From Xaviernesmea rhizosphaerae (GTDB lineage Bacteria > Pseudomonadota > Alphaproteobacteria > Rhizobiales > Rhizobiaceae), in the NCBI RefSeq assembly GCF_001938945.1, contig NZ_MKIO01000037.1:137964-201963 (forward strand): DNA of 64,000 bases, given 5' to 3'. Every line of letters starts with the position of its first letter. Position 1 is the stretch's first letter. Positions 28,801 through 36,543 of this stretch are shown piece by piece. Below the pieces are notes generated by a model. The model was not told the origin of the DNA. It was given only the letters and a program-made list of their open reading frames with translations, and ran no database searches. The position numbers and the translations under genes are program-made.

Positions 28801-29054
28801 GGGAGGATGGCGGATTGCCCGCCAAGGCGATCGACGAATTCCGAGCGCAGGACGCGGGCGGCACGCCGTGTGGGAACGAAGATGGTGACATCGGCCAGAG
28901 AGAGCGGGTCGGCCGGATCATAGCGGAAGTCCGGCACCAGATCGCCCGCGCAAAGCGCATCCACCAGCGTGCCGAGAAAGGGCGCGCCGGGGGGGATGGT
29001 GAGGATGTTCTGCCGGGGCTGAGCCACCCGATCCGGGACCTTTCCTGAGAGCAT
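25833..29054 (-). CDS. addB: Double-strand break repair protein AddB
   Basis: Second subunit of the AddAB end-processing complex. The 1073-residue product has a degenerate helicase-like N-terminal part (FVPTRRAARVLRSEF, PVVRPLGE) and a C-terminal nuclease domain with GIADRIDILKDGAAVIVDYKTG, the PD-(D/E)XK core. The ATG at 29054 lies inside a RIME-like repeat and has no good ribosome site. A GTG at 29027, nine codons later, with AGGAAAGG about 14 bases upstream, is an alternative that matches homologue length better. It overlaps addA by 8 bases. Confidence 0.93.
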   Translation of the reverse strand: MLSGKVPDRVAQPRQNILTIPPGAPFLGTLVDALCAGDLVPDFRYDPADPLSLADVTIFVPTRRAARVLRSEFVDRLGGQSAILPVVRPLGETEDDSGYFDQESPATLDLAPPIVSTGRLIELARLILAWRNRLPQVVRDVHGESALIAPASPADAIWLARDLSAIIDSVETEELDWEALKTLDAETFAEWWQLTLEFLDIARHFWPARLEELGVSSPARHRNAVIDFETARLRAGKVSGPVIVAGSTGSIPSTARLIAAIRDLPEGAIVLPGLDTVMSEAEWTAVAPEGALSGPLANPATRSHPQYGLFRLLERLERTREEVRLLGMVEPDLALRAATVSRALLPVEKTSAWGEAPEGDAALLDQAFTDVALIEATNEREEATAIAVAMRLSLEASDSCQAALITPDRDLAARVCAELMRFGIEADDTAGTPLSATPAGTLARLLLDAALKPGDPVAIAALIKHPLARFGQMRDAMRQDPAAPDRLALAGRLLERLALRGGTQATRLDNLTALMTQRLAEVADERHVPEWRAALTPEAVEEARTLAEAITLSAAPLLALTDTEEAEPTLADWARATGEALEAVAADAEGNLAELWDSEAGETLSRLLTAVIETDGQIEATGGQWADAMEALMAGEAIKPRAMRHPRVFVFGALEARLQSVDLIVLGGMNEGVWPGQTANDPFLSRAMKTGIGLEPPERRIGQLAHDFQMACGTRRLVLSRALRKGSAPTVASRWLQRLAAVLGKPLSDAMRARGHDFIEYGHQLDERPSQPLAPRPQPRPDPELQPTKYSFSEVTRLRRDPYAVYARRVLRLAPLDDFNADPGAAMRGTLYHAIVERFVRADLVPSSPEARRRLAEIVEEAFDAARLPSHIDVIWRPRFHGVAEAFLQWEIARHGEILRSHLEVPASLPLGVGQLRLTGIADRIDILKDGAAVIVDYKTGSNPSPKEARALLDPQLPLEAAALKRGAFKGVDRRETTDLLYVRLKPGDRFEVDTVNNERGSGRGSDERKSAAELADEAVLQLTGLLAALLSGRRGFVSRVIVQKERDYGGEYDHLARVAEWATAEAAEGENG

Positions 29055-29096
29055 CGGACCGAAAAGTGGGAATCGGTTTTCGGAACAATCCGATGC
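29051..29096. repeat. RIME-like palindromic repeat, copy 2
   Basis: GCATCGGA (left) and TCCGATGC-type ends (right) bracket a core AAAGTGGGAATCGGTTTTCGG in which the halves pair. It is closely similar to copy 1. Its left end supplies the possible ATG of addB. Confidence 0.8.
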
Positions 29097-29112
29097 AAAA
29101 ACAAGAGTCTAG

Positions 29113-29157
29113 AGCATAATCCGACCGGAGTGAAACGGCGATCGATAGGATTATGCT
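29113..29157. repeat. Second palindromic element (AGCATAATCC type)
   Basis: AGCATAATCC (29113-29122) is the perfect reverse complement of GGATTATGCT (29148-29157). The centre includes a GTGAAACGG segment. It differs in core sequence from the RIME-like copies and sits 16 bases after one, so two repeat types are side by side upstream of addB. Confidence 0.7.
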
Positions 29158-29303
29158 TCGAATAAAAGAGCTTGAGACGCGCCGTCTTTCGGCGCAGCCT
29201 TCAGCGCCTTTCAGGACGCGGCAGGACCGCATCGCCGCAAAAGGGCTTCCCGTCTCAGATAGCACCGGCTGACCGTCTTGTGAGCCCCGGCCCGGCGTTT
29301 TCC

Positions 29304-30137
29304 TTAGATTCCCGCCGGCGTTTCGGTTCCAGCCACGGCAGCGCCCGCGCAGCGGGCGATGGTCGCCTCCGCCTCGGCGATCGCCTCCGGCGTTCCCACG
29401 GTGATCCATTCGCCAGACATGACCAGGCCGAAGAGCCGGCCGCTGTCGATCACCCGGTCGAAAATCACATTGAGGTTGAAGGCACCCTCCGGCGCATCGT
29501 CGAACAGAGCGCGGCGCAGGACGAAGGCGCCGGCATAGACCACGCCTGCGCCCAGATCCTCGCGATAGCGCACCAGACGGCCATCCGGCAGGAGGGAGAA
29601 ATCATTGCGGCCATTGTGCCCGGTGGTGCGCGCGAGCGGCACCACCAGCATGGCCATATCCATTGCCTGCGCATCGAAGAAGGCGGATAGCCGGCTCAGG
29701 TTCGAGGGTTCGTGTGGATCCTCGCCCACCCAGAAGAGATCGGCATTCATGACCATGACCAGCGGATCGCTCAGCAGGCGCAGGCCCTTTGCCAGCCCGC
29801 CGCCGGAGTTCATCAGGCCCTCGCGCTCATCGGAGATGCGGATGGCGGGAGCTGCGCGCGCGGCCAGATGCGCCTCCATCCGGTCGGCGAAATGATGGAC
29901 ATTGACCACCGCCGTCTCGATGCCGGCCTCGACCAGGAGGTCGAGAACATGATCGATCATCGGCCGGCCTGAGATCGGCACCAGCGGCTTGGGCATGGTC
30001 TCTGTGATCGGCCGGAGCCGCGTGCCGAGTCCAGCGGCCAGAACCATGGCGGAGCGGATGGGCGGGTGGAGCGCGGGGTCGCGAGCGAGCGGCGTTGCAG
30101 GTACCGGGGCAGGGGAAAGCGGGGGCATCGGCCGCAT
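29304..30137 (-). CDS. Sugar-1-phosphate nucleotidyltransferase, MurU-like
   Basis: The 277-residue product is a nucleotidyltransferase with the signature MVLAAGLGTRLRPITETMPK and KPLVPISGRPMI, NSGGGLAKGL and the metal-site NADLFW. In Pseudomonas and Caulobacter, MurU makes UDP-MurNAc from MurNAc-1-phosphate in peptidoglycan recycling, paired with the kinase AmgK. Here the upstream gene contains an AmgK-like domain and shares one base with it (TGATG), which strongly suggests the same role. The ATG at 30137 gives an N-terminal Pro-rich leader of about 28 residues. A mannose-1-phosphate guanylyltransferase role is the main alternative. Confidence 0.82.
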   Translation of the reverse strand: MRPMPPLSPAPVPATPLARDPALHPPIRSAMVLAAGLGTRLRPITETMPKPLVPISGRPMIDHVLDLLVEAGIETAVVNVHHFADRMEAHLAARAAPAIRISDEREGLMNSGGGLAKGLRLLSDPLVMVMNADLFWVGEDPHEPSNLSRLSAFFDAQAMDMAMLVVPLARTTGHNGRNDFSLLPDGRLVRYREDLGAGVVYAGAFVLRRALFDDAPEGAFNLNVIFDRVIDSGRLFGLVMSGEWITVGTPEAIAEAEATIARCAGAAVAGTETPAGI

Positions 30138-31651
30138 CACGCCTTTTCGTCTGAGAGGGGCAGCCCGGCCTTGCGGCACCAGTCCGCCAGGGGTTCGAGC
30201 GCGGGATGGGCGAGCGCCTCGCGCAGATAGGCCATGGTGCGCGGCATGTGCTGCATATAGCCGGGCTTGCCGTCGCGCACCTTCAGCCGCACCCAGATGC
30301 CCACCAGCTTGCAATTGCGCTGCGCGGCCATGAGGTGGAAATCGCGCAGGAAACGCTCCCTATCGAATCCAGCATCCTGCCCGCGCGCTGCCAGATAGGT
30401 CTCGATCATTTCGGCCCTGAGCGCCGGCGGGATCGTTACCCGGGCATCCTGGGCCAAAGCTGCGAGATCATAGGCCGTGGGGCCGATCATCGCGTCCTGG
30501 AAGTCGATCAGGCCGACGCGCGCGACGTCCTCGCGCTCCGCCTGCCAGAGAATATTGGGCGAATGAAAGTCGCGCAGAAGCAGATGGCGCTCGCCATCGG
30601 CGAGCCGGTCGATCAGCCCGTTCCAGATCGCCTCGTAGTCCGCACGCTCCGCCTCGGTCGCCGGCGTGCCGCGCACCTCCGGCAGGTACCAGTCGATCAG
30701 CAGGCTGGTCTCGATCGCCATGGCGGTTCGGTCGAAATCCGGCACGGTGTGAACCAGGCCCGGCGCCACCGGCAAGTCGCGCGGCGGCTGCAGGCGGTGG
30801 AGCCGCGCTAAAAGCGCGGCCGAAGCGAGATAGCGTTCGGCAATCGGTTGCGCGGACGCATCGATTACGCCCTCCCTGCCGAGATCCTCCAGCAGCAGAA
30901 GGCCTGCCTCCAGATCCTGCGCGAGGATGGCGGGCGCGGTGAAACCCGCGTCGCGCAGCCAGTGGTCGATGGCGACGAAGGGGGTGACGTCCTCGGCGAT
31001 ATGGGCGAGTTCCGGATAGGTCTTGCCGTCGCGCACCACCGCCCCGCGCGGCCGGCGCGGCGCGTCCATGAGGATCAGATCGGGCAGGATCAGGTCGGCA
31101 TCGCCTCGGCGAAGGATGCGTTCATAGGCGCGCACCGAGGCATCGCCGGTCAGGAAGCGGCGCGTGGCCTTCGGCCAGCCGGCCCTGTCCAGAAAGGCGC
31201 GGATGTCCAGGCTGCGGCCGATCCGGTCCAGGGCCGATTGCGGACCGGAGAAACGGGCCAGCCGGCCTTGGCCCTCATGGGTGAGCGTCAGGGTGATGCG
31301 GCTTACGGGCAGCTCGGCGCTCGCGCGGTCCGGCCATTCCACCAGGCAGATGCCCTCCGACAGTGCCTCGTCGAAGCCGAGTTCCTCCAGCTCGCTGCCG
31401 TCAGCCAGACGATAGAGATCGAAATGGGCAACCGGAATCCGGCTGTCATAGGTCTGGACCAGCGTGAAGGTCGGGCTCGGCACCTCGAGATCCGGCGCTT
31501 CGGCAAGCGCGCGGATGAGCGCGCGTGACAGCGTGGTCTTGCCGGCGCCGAGATCGCCCGACAGCGCCAGACAGTCGCCTGTCACAAGCGCGCGGGCGAG
31601 GTCCTCGCCCAGCATCGCGGTGGCCTCGGCATCGGGAAGCTGGATGTCCAT
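30137..31651 (-). CDS. Fusion of TsaE (tRNA t6A ATPase) and AmgK-like sugar kinase
   Basis: The 504-residue product has two parts. Residues 1 to about 150 are TsaE: P-loop SGDLGAGKTT at 31-40, SPTFTLVQTY, and VAHFDLYRL and LVEWPD. TsaE is the ATPase for t6A modification of tRNA. Residues about 160-504 are an aminoglycoside-phosphotransferase fold with LLLRDFHSPNILW (catalytic region) and GLIDFQDAM (metal-binding Asp). This resembles AmgK, which phosphorylates MurNAc/GlcNAc at C1. It lies 7 bases downstream of divL and shares one base with the MurU-like gene. The fusion is known from rhizobial genomes; why the two activities are joined is not known. Confidence 0.9.
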   Translation of the reverse strand: MDIQLPDAEATAMLGEDLARALVTGDCLALSGDLGAGKTTLSRALIRALAEAPDLEVPSPTFTLVQTYDSRIPVAHFDLYRLADGSELEELGFDEALSEGICLVEWPDRASAELPVSRITLTLTHEGQGRLARFSGPQSALDRIGRSLDIRAFLDRAGWPKATRRFLTGDASVRAYERILRRGDADLILPDLILMDAPRRPRGAVVRDGKTYPELAHIAEDVTPFVAIDHWLRDAGFTAPAILAQDLEAGLLLLEDLGREGVIDASAQPIAERYLASAALLARLHRLQPPRDLPVAPGLVHTVPDFDRTAMAIETSLLIDWYLPEVRGTPATEAERADYEAIWNGLIDRLADGERHLLLRDFHSPNILWQAEREDVARVGLIDFQDAMIGPTAYDLAALAQDARVTIPPALRAEMIETYLAARGQDAGFDRERFLRDFHLMAAQRNCKLVGIWVRLKVRDGKPGYMQHMPRTMAYLREALAHPALEPLADWCRKAGLPLSDEKA

Positions 31652-31658
31652 GCGGTGC

Positions 31659-34130
31659 TTACTCCGCCGCGATCTGGCGCAGTTCGCCCGCCGGGAGCCG
31701 GCAGGTCACTTCGGTGCCCTCGGCCTCGCCGGAGCGTATGGCGACGCTGCCGCGATGGAGCGTGACGAAGCTCTCGACGATCGACAGGCCCAGCCCCGCG
31801 CCGCCATGGCTGCCATGGCTCTCGAAGCGGTTGAACACGCTGGCGATGACCTCGGGCGGAATGCCCGGCCCCTTGTCCTTGACCGAGAAGACGAAATCCG
31901 TGCCCTCGCGCCGGCAGGCCAGAGCGATGGTGCTGCCCTCCGGCGCCACCTTGGCGGCATTGGCGATCAGCTTGATGAAGATCTGCTTCAGCCGCTGGTG
32001 ATCGGCGACGAAGCGGCCGAGCGTCTCCGGCGCCTCGATGGTCAGCGACACGCCGCTTTCCTGCAGCCGGTCGGCCATGTGCAGCGCCACCTCGTCGAGA
32101 AACTCGCCGAGATCGATCTCGGAGAGATCCAGCTCGACAATGCCGGCATCGACGGTGGCGAGGTCGAGAATATCGTTGACGATGGTCAGAAGCAGCGAGG
32201 AGGAGGTGGCGATGTGATCGACATATTCGGCCTGGCGCGGCGTCAGCGTGCCGAAAGCCGGGGTCTTCAGGAGGTCGGCGAAGCCGATGATGTTGGTCAG
32301 CGGCGAGCGCAGCTCGTAGGAGACGTGCTGGACGAAGTCGTTCTTCAGCGCATCCGCCATCTGCAGCGCCTCGTTCTTCTCCTTCAGCGCGCGCTCCACG
32401 CGCACGCTGTCGGTGATGTTGACGAAGGTCAGCATGGTCTGGGCATTGGGCAGGGGGATGACGGCGAAGTCGAGGATCAGCCCGGTGCGCAACTCCAGAA
32501 TGCCGCGATAGGACGGGCGCTCATCGTCGAAGCTGGTGATCAGCTGGGCGAAGCGCTTCCATCCATCGGCCATGTCATAGGAGGCGGCGCAGGCCTGCTC
32601 GATCGCCTTGATGTGCGTGCCGGGCTGTACCTGCGTCTCCGTCACGCCCCAGAGCGCGCGGAAGGCAGGGTTCGACAGGCGGATGCGGCCATCCGGCCCG
32701 AAGACCGAGACGCCCTCGGCCAGATGGTCGATGGTCTCGCCCTGGACATGGACCAGCGTGTTGTAGCGGGTTTCCAGATCGACGCGCTCGGTCAGGTTCT
32801 CGAACACCCAGGTGGCGCCGCCCTGCGGCCTTGCCGTGGCCACCACGCGCAAGGTCTGGCCGTTGGGCAGGTGCCAGAGGTCGGTCTGGGTGTCGATCGC
32901 CTGGTAGACGGAGAGGGCGTTCTCCTTCCACTGGCGCCAGTTGAGCTGTTCGGGCAGCTTGCCGCGCTCGCGCAGCCGGTCGAGGATCTCGCCATTGTCC
33001 GGCTTGCGCATCAGCGTCGCCGTGTCGAGATCCCACAGGCGCTGGAAGGCCTGGTTGTAGAATTCCAGCCGCTGCGCCCCGTCGAAGATGGCGACCGGCG
33101 TGGTCAGCTGGTCGAGCGTCTCGGCATGGCTCTTGAGCGTGCGCGCCAGTTCCTCGCGCACGCTTTCGATCGAGGAGACATCGATGGCGAGGCCGGCGGA
33201 GCCCTGCGTCGTCTTGGCGTCGATCACCTCGAACACCCGGCGATTGCCATGGACCACGGCCGACAGCGTGTCGCGGAAGGGCACGTCATAGGTGGCGCCG
33301 GCGCGGATCTTCTCGCGCGTCAGCGTCGGCAGGAATTCGCGGCCCTCGGCAATCGCCTCGGCCGAGGTGCGCGCCTCGACCGCGCTGCGATAGGCCTCGT
33401 TGACCCAGCTAAGCTTGCCGTCGGTGCCGCGCTGCCAGACCGGCAGATCGGTGGCGTCGAGAAGGGCATGCAGACCCTGCAGCGCCGTGCGCAGCCGGTC
33501 GCGCTCCAGCCGGGCCTCGGCCAGTTCCGCTCTCAGGTTCGACAGGGCAACGAAGCGCACGAAGGCGCGCCCGCCGGAGACGCGGCCCTGCACCTCGACG
33601 ATTTCGCCGCGCAGCGTGTCGACGATCAGGTCGAAGCTCTCGGCGCGCGAGCGCAAGGCCTCGATCGCGTGATCGAGCGCTGCGGCCGAATGCGCCTTGA
33701 TCCAGCGCCCGAAGGCGAGAAAGTCGCGGTCGTCGGCCGGGGCGCCGGTCTCGGCCGGCAGCTGGCCTAAGAATTCCGGCCGTTCGCGCGGGCTTTCCCA
33801 GACGACGATGCGGCGATCCTTCTCCGACAGCAGCGCCTGCAGCCGGGCCACGCGCTGGTTGGCGTCGGCGATCATTGCCGTCAGGTCGCGGTTTTCCGCC
33901 TCGCTGCGGGCGCGCTGGCGGCTGAGCCAGACCATGGAAATGGTGGCGGCCGCGCCGGCGCCGGCCAGAAGCGCCAGCGAGATCACTTCGCTCGAATGAA
34001 ACAGTCCGCCACTGAAGCCATCGGCGGCAAGGGCGTGTCCGCCGCTGGCCGCGAAGCAGGCGCCGGCCCAAAGCCGCGCCAGCAAGGCCGTCCTGCGGCC
34101 CGGTCTCCTGGAGATCTCGTCTCGTGTCAT
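31659..34130 (-). CDS. divL: DivL-type cell-cycle sensor (PAS histidine-kinase homologue with Tyr in place of His)
   Basis: In Caulobacter, DivL binds DivK and tunes the kinase CckA, and so controls CtrA. The 823-residue product has a membrane segment at about residues 48-69, a long linker, PAS-like regions at about 220-330, 350-460 and 480-570, then a histidine-kinase core with G boxes (VKDKGPGIPPE, GGAGLGLSIV). At the phospho-acceptor site it has HVSYELRSPL, so Tyr605 replaces His, which is the hallmark of DivL. Agrobacterium divL also lies next to ahcY. The gene is directly upstream of the tsaE-amgK fusion (7-base gap). Confidence 0.9.
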   Translation of the reverse strand: MTRDEISRRPGRRTALLARLWAGACFAASGGHALAADGFSGGLFHSSEVISLALLAGAGAAATISMVWLSRQRARSEAENRDLTAMIADANQRVARLQALLSEKDRRIVVWESPRERPEFLGQLPAETGAPADDRDFLAFGRWIKAHSAAALDHAIEALRSRAESFDLIVDTLRGEIVEVQGRVSGGRAFVRFVALSNLRAELAEARLERDRLRTALQGLHALLDATDLPVWQRGTDGKLSWVNEAYRSAVEARTSAEAIAEGREFLPTLTREKIRAGATYDVPFRDTLSAVVHGNRRVFEVIDAKTTQGSAGLAIDVSSIESVREELARTLKSHAETLDQLTTPVAIFDGAQRLEFYNQAFQRLWDLDTATLMRKPDNGEILDRLRERGKLPEQLNWRQWKENALSVYQAIDTQTDLWHLPNGQTLRVVATARPQGGATWVFENLTERVDLETRYNTLVHVQGETIDHLAEGVSVFGPDGRIRLSNPAFRALWGVTETQVQPGTHIKAIEQACAASYDMADGWKRFAQLITSFDDERPSYRGILELRTGLILDFAVIPLPNAQTMLTFVNITDSVRVERALKEKNEALQMADALKNDFVQHVSYELRSPLTNIIGFADLLKTPAFGTLTPRQAEYVDHIATSSSLLLTIVNDILDLATVDAGIVELDLSEIDLGEFLDEVALHMADRLQESGVSLTIEAPETLGRFVADHQRLKQIFIKLIANAAKVAPEGSTIALACRREGTDFVFSVKDKGPGIPPEVIASVFNRFESHGSHGGAGLGLSIVESFVTLHRGSVAIRSGEAEGTEVTCRLPAGELRQIAAE

Positions 34131-34607
34131 CCGCCTGCCTGTTCCATCTGCCGGGCCGCCCGCTCGAGGCGCGCTGCCGCCGCATGGTGCTTACGGCATC
34201 TCCACGCCCCGTCCGCCAACGGAGCGTGAACCGCCCAATCCAAAGAAAGACGCCGCAAAGCCTCATGCCGCCCTTCGGAGGGAGCGGACATGGATGCGGC
34301 GCGCATCGCAATGGCTGTCATGCCGGGACATGCCGCCATCATGGCGCAACCGTCCCCGGTCAGATCCGCCCCTGTCGGCTCCGGCCCGATCGCCGGAAGC
34401 CTGCCTGCCCTCTGTGCCGAGAGCATGGCGGGAGCGAAGCATTGCATCCCCTTGCTTAGGCGCCGGGGCTTGCGCCGACCCTGCGGAGTGCGCCTCTGCT
34501 TGCGTGCCGGCGGGCAACGAAAAAGGCCGCGCAGCGTCTCCGCTGCACGGCCTTCATGGGTCAAGTCGCTGAAAGCGCTCAGGCTTTCGCCATCGCTGGC
34601 GTCAAGA
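34131..34607. other. Gap between divL and ahcY
   Basis: These 477 bases contain the ahcY terminator at 34520-34554 and presumably the divL promoter. I see no supported gene or clear promoter boxes in the rest. Confidence 0.4.
34520..34554 (-). terminator. Terminator of ahcY
   Basis: On the minus strand AAGGCCG-t-GCAGCG (34554-34541) pairs with CGCTGC-g-CGGCCTT (34536-34523). The hairpin is followed by five T (A run at 34520-34524 on the plus strand). It lies 54 bases after the ahcY stop. Confidence 0.88.
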
Positions 34608-36008
34608 TCAGTAGCGGTAATGCTCGGCCTTGAACGGGCCCTGCGCCGACACGCCGATATAGTCGGCCTGTTCGGGGCGCAGCTCGGTCAGCTTGGCGCC
34701 GAGCTTGGCCAGATGCAGGCGGGCGACCTTTTCATCGAGATGCTTCGGCAGAACATAGACGTCGTTCTTGTATTCGCCGGGCTTGGTGAACAGTTCGATC
34801 TGGCCGAGCACCTGGTTGGTGAAGGAGGCCGACATGACGAAGGACGGATGGCCCGTGGCATTGCCGAGGTTCAGCAGGCGGCCCTGCGAGAGCAGGATCA
34901 TCCGGTTGCCGCCGGGGAACTCGACCATGTCGACCTGCGGCTTGATATTGGTCCACTTCAGGTTGCGCAGCGATGCGACCTGGATCTCGTTGTCGAAGTG
35001 GCCGATATTGCCGACGATCGCCATGTCCTTCATCTGGCGCATATGCTCCAGGCGGATGACGTCGCGGTTGCCCGTGGTGGTGATGAAGATGTCGGCCGAG
35101 GAGACGACGTCTTCCAGCTGAACCACCTCGAAGCCGTCCATGGCGGCCTGCAGCGCGCAGATCGGATCGATTTCGGTGACCTTGACGCGGGCGCCGGCGC
35201 CCTGCAGCGAGGCGGCCGAACCCTTGCCGACGTCGCCATAGCCGCAGACGACGGCGACCTTGCCGGCCATCATCACGTCGGTGCCGCGGCGGATGCCGTC
35301 GACGAGCGATTCCTTGCAGCCATACTTGTTGTCGAACTTCGACTTGGTGACGCTGTCGTTGACGTTGATCGCCGGGAAGGGCAGGAGGCCCTTCTTCGAC
35401 AGTTCATAGAGGCGGTGAACGCCGGTCGTGGTCTCTTCGGTCACGCCCTGGATCGCGTCGCGCTGCTTGGTGAACCAGCCCGGCGACGCTTCAAGCCGCT
35501 TCTTGATCTGCGCGAACAGGATCTCTTCCTCTTCCGAACCGGGGGTCGACAGCACGTCTTCGCCGGCCTCGGCGCGGGCGCCGAGCAGGATGTACATGGT
35601 GGCGTCGCCGCCATCATCAAGGATCATGTTGGACAGGCCGCCATCGGCCCACTGGAAGATCTGGTCGGTATAGGTCCAGTACTCTTCCAGCGTCTCGCCC
35701 TTGACGGCATAGACCGGCACGCCCGAGGCGGCGATCGCAGCGGCGGCGTGGTCCTGGGTGGAATAGATGTTGCACGAGGCCCAGCGCACATCGGCGCCGA
35801 GTGCCACCAGCGTCTCGATCAGAACGGCGGTCTGGATCGTCATATGCAGCGAGCCGGAGATGCGCGCACCCTTCAGCGGCTTCGTCGCGCCGAATTCTTC
35901 GCGGCAGGCCATCAGGCCCGGCATTTCGGTTTCGGCAATGGCGATTTCCTTGCGGCCGAAATCCGCCAGGCCGATATCGGCCACCAGATAGTCGTGGGTC
36001 GTGCTCAT
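34608..36008 (-). CDS. ahcY: Adenosylhomocysteinase
   Basis: Hydrolyses S-adenosylhomocysteine to adenosine and homocysteine and so relieves product inhibition of methyltransferases. The 466-residue product binds NAD through VCGYGDVGKGSA. It shows the substrate segment GSLHMTIQTA, CNIYSTQDHAAAA, and the C-terminal AEHYRY with the conserved Lys and Tyr. The ATG at 36008 has GGAG 11 bases upstream. A 16-base perfect palindrome of the methionine-cycle operator type lies about 215-245 bases upstream. Confidence 0.97.
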   Translation of the reverse strand: MSTTHDYLVADIGLADFGRKEIAIAETEMPGLMACREEFGATKPLKGARISGSLHMTIQTAVLIETLVALGADVRWASCNIYSTQDHAAAAIAASGVPVYAVKGETLEEYWTYTDQIFQWADGGLSNMILDDGGDATMYILLGARAEAGEDVLSTPGSEEEEILFAQIKKRLEASPGWFTKQRDAIQGVTEETTTGVHRLYELSKKGLLPFPAINVNDSVTKSKFDNKYGCKESLVDGIRRGTDVMMAGKVAVVCGYGDVGKGSAASLQGAGARVKVTEIDPICALQAAMDGFEVVQLEDVVSSADIFITTTGNRDVIRLEHMRQMKDMAIVGNIGHFDNEIQVASLRNLKWTNIKPQVDMVEFPGGNRMILLSQGRLLNLGNATGHPSFVMSASFTNQVLGQIELFTKPGEYKNDVYVLPKHLDEKVARLHLAKLGAKLTELRPEQADYIGVSAQGPFKAEHYRY

Positions 36009-36221
36009 GTCAGGGCGTCTCCAGCTTGAGGCAGCGGCCAAGGCCCCGAAGGCCCCGTCGGCGCTGCGAAAACTCTGTCTGCGGCACGCTGATGGGCGCG
36101 CGGCTCGGAAAGCCAGCCCGCCCTTCTTCAGGCGGCATGGCATGCCAGGGGGAGAGCGGCATGCGCCGTTCCCCTGATCATGACAGGTGATCTAACAGGA
36201 TTCCGTCCTGCGGGCAATGGA

Positions 36222-36251
36222 CATATAAAGACGTCTTTATGTCTTTATATG
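36222..36251. promoter_or_regulatory. Operator-like palindrome upstream of ahcY
   Basis: ATAAAGAC (36225-36232) and GTCTTTAT (36233-36240) form a perfect 16-base palindrome. A third half-site GTCTTTATAT (36241-36250) repeats directly. The flanking bases CAT...ATG extend the symmetry. AT-rich palindromes of this kind occur upstream of methionine-cycle genes in Rhizobiales and have been linked to ArsR-type regulators of the SahR/SamR group; I recall this from the literature and cannot check it here. It starts 2 bases after the HPr stop codon. Confidence 0.6.
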
Positions 36252-36253
36252 GT

Positions 36254-36526
36254 TCACATTTCCTCGCCAAAGCGATCGGCGACCAGGGCCTCGAGCGCGG
36301 CGAGGGCGGCTTCCGCCTCCTCGCCCGTCGCGCTGACCTGGATCGTGCAGCCGGTGCTGGCGGCCAGCATCATCAGCCCCATGATTGACAGGCCGCCCAC
36401 GGTCATGCCGTCCTTGGAGACATGCACCTCGGCATTGAAGGTCTCGACGGTTTGGACGAATTTCGCGGAAGCGCGGGCATGGAGGCCGCGCTTGTTGACG
36501 ATGAGAAGGTCGCGGGTCAGCGTCAT
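36254..36526 (-). CDS. HPr-family phosphocarrier protein (PTS)
   Basis: The 90-residue product has the phosphorylatable His16 in RGLHARASAKF and the regulatory Ser47 in GGLSIMGLMML, the site for HPr kinase. Both phosphorylation routes are therefore preserved. With EIIA-Man (17 bases upstream) and HprK it forms the incomplete, regulatory PTS typical of Alphaproteobacteria, which lacks sugar permeases. The ATG is at 36526. Confidence 0.95.
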   Translation of the reverse strand: MTLTRDLLIVNKRGLHARASAKFVQTVETFNAEVHVSKDGMTVGGLSIMGLMMLAASTGCTIQVSATGEEAEAALAALEALVADRFGEEM

Positions 36527-36543
36527 CAAGGCTCGTTCTGTGG

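Noticed and set aside
31464..33770. Open frame of 768 codons on the plus strand across divL
   Set aside because: Antisense shadow; it would overlap both divL and the tsaE-amgK fusion and has no homology that I can recognise.
34290..36029. Open frame of 579 codons on the plus strand across ahcY
   Set aside because: Antisense shadow of adenosylhomocysteinase, with a His- and Asp-rich composition and no domain.
36009..36221. SAM or SAH riboswitch upstream of ahcY
   Set aside because: I could not recognise the conserved core of any SAM or SAH riboswitch class. The palindromic operator is a better explanation for control.
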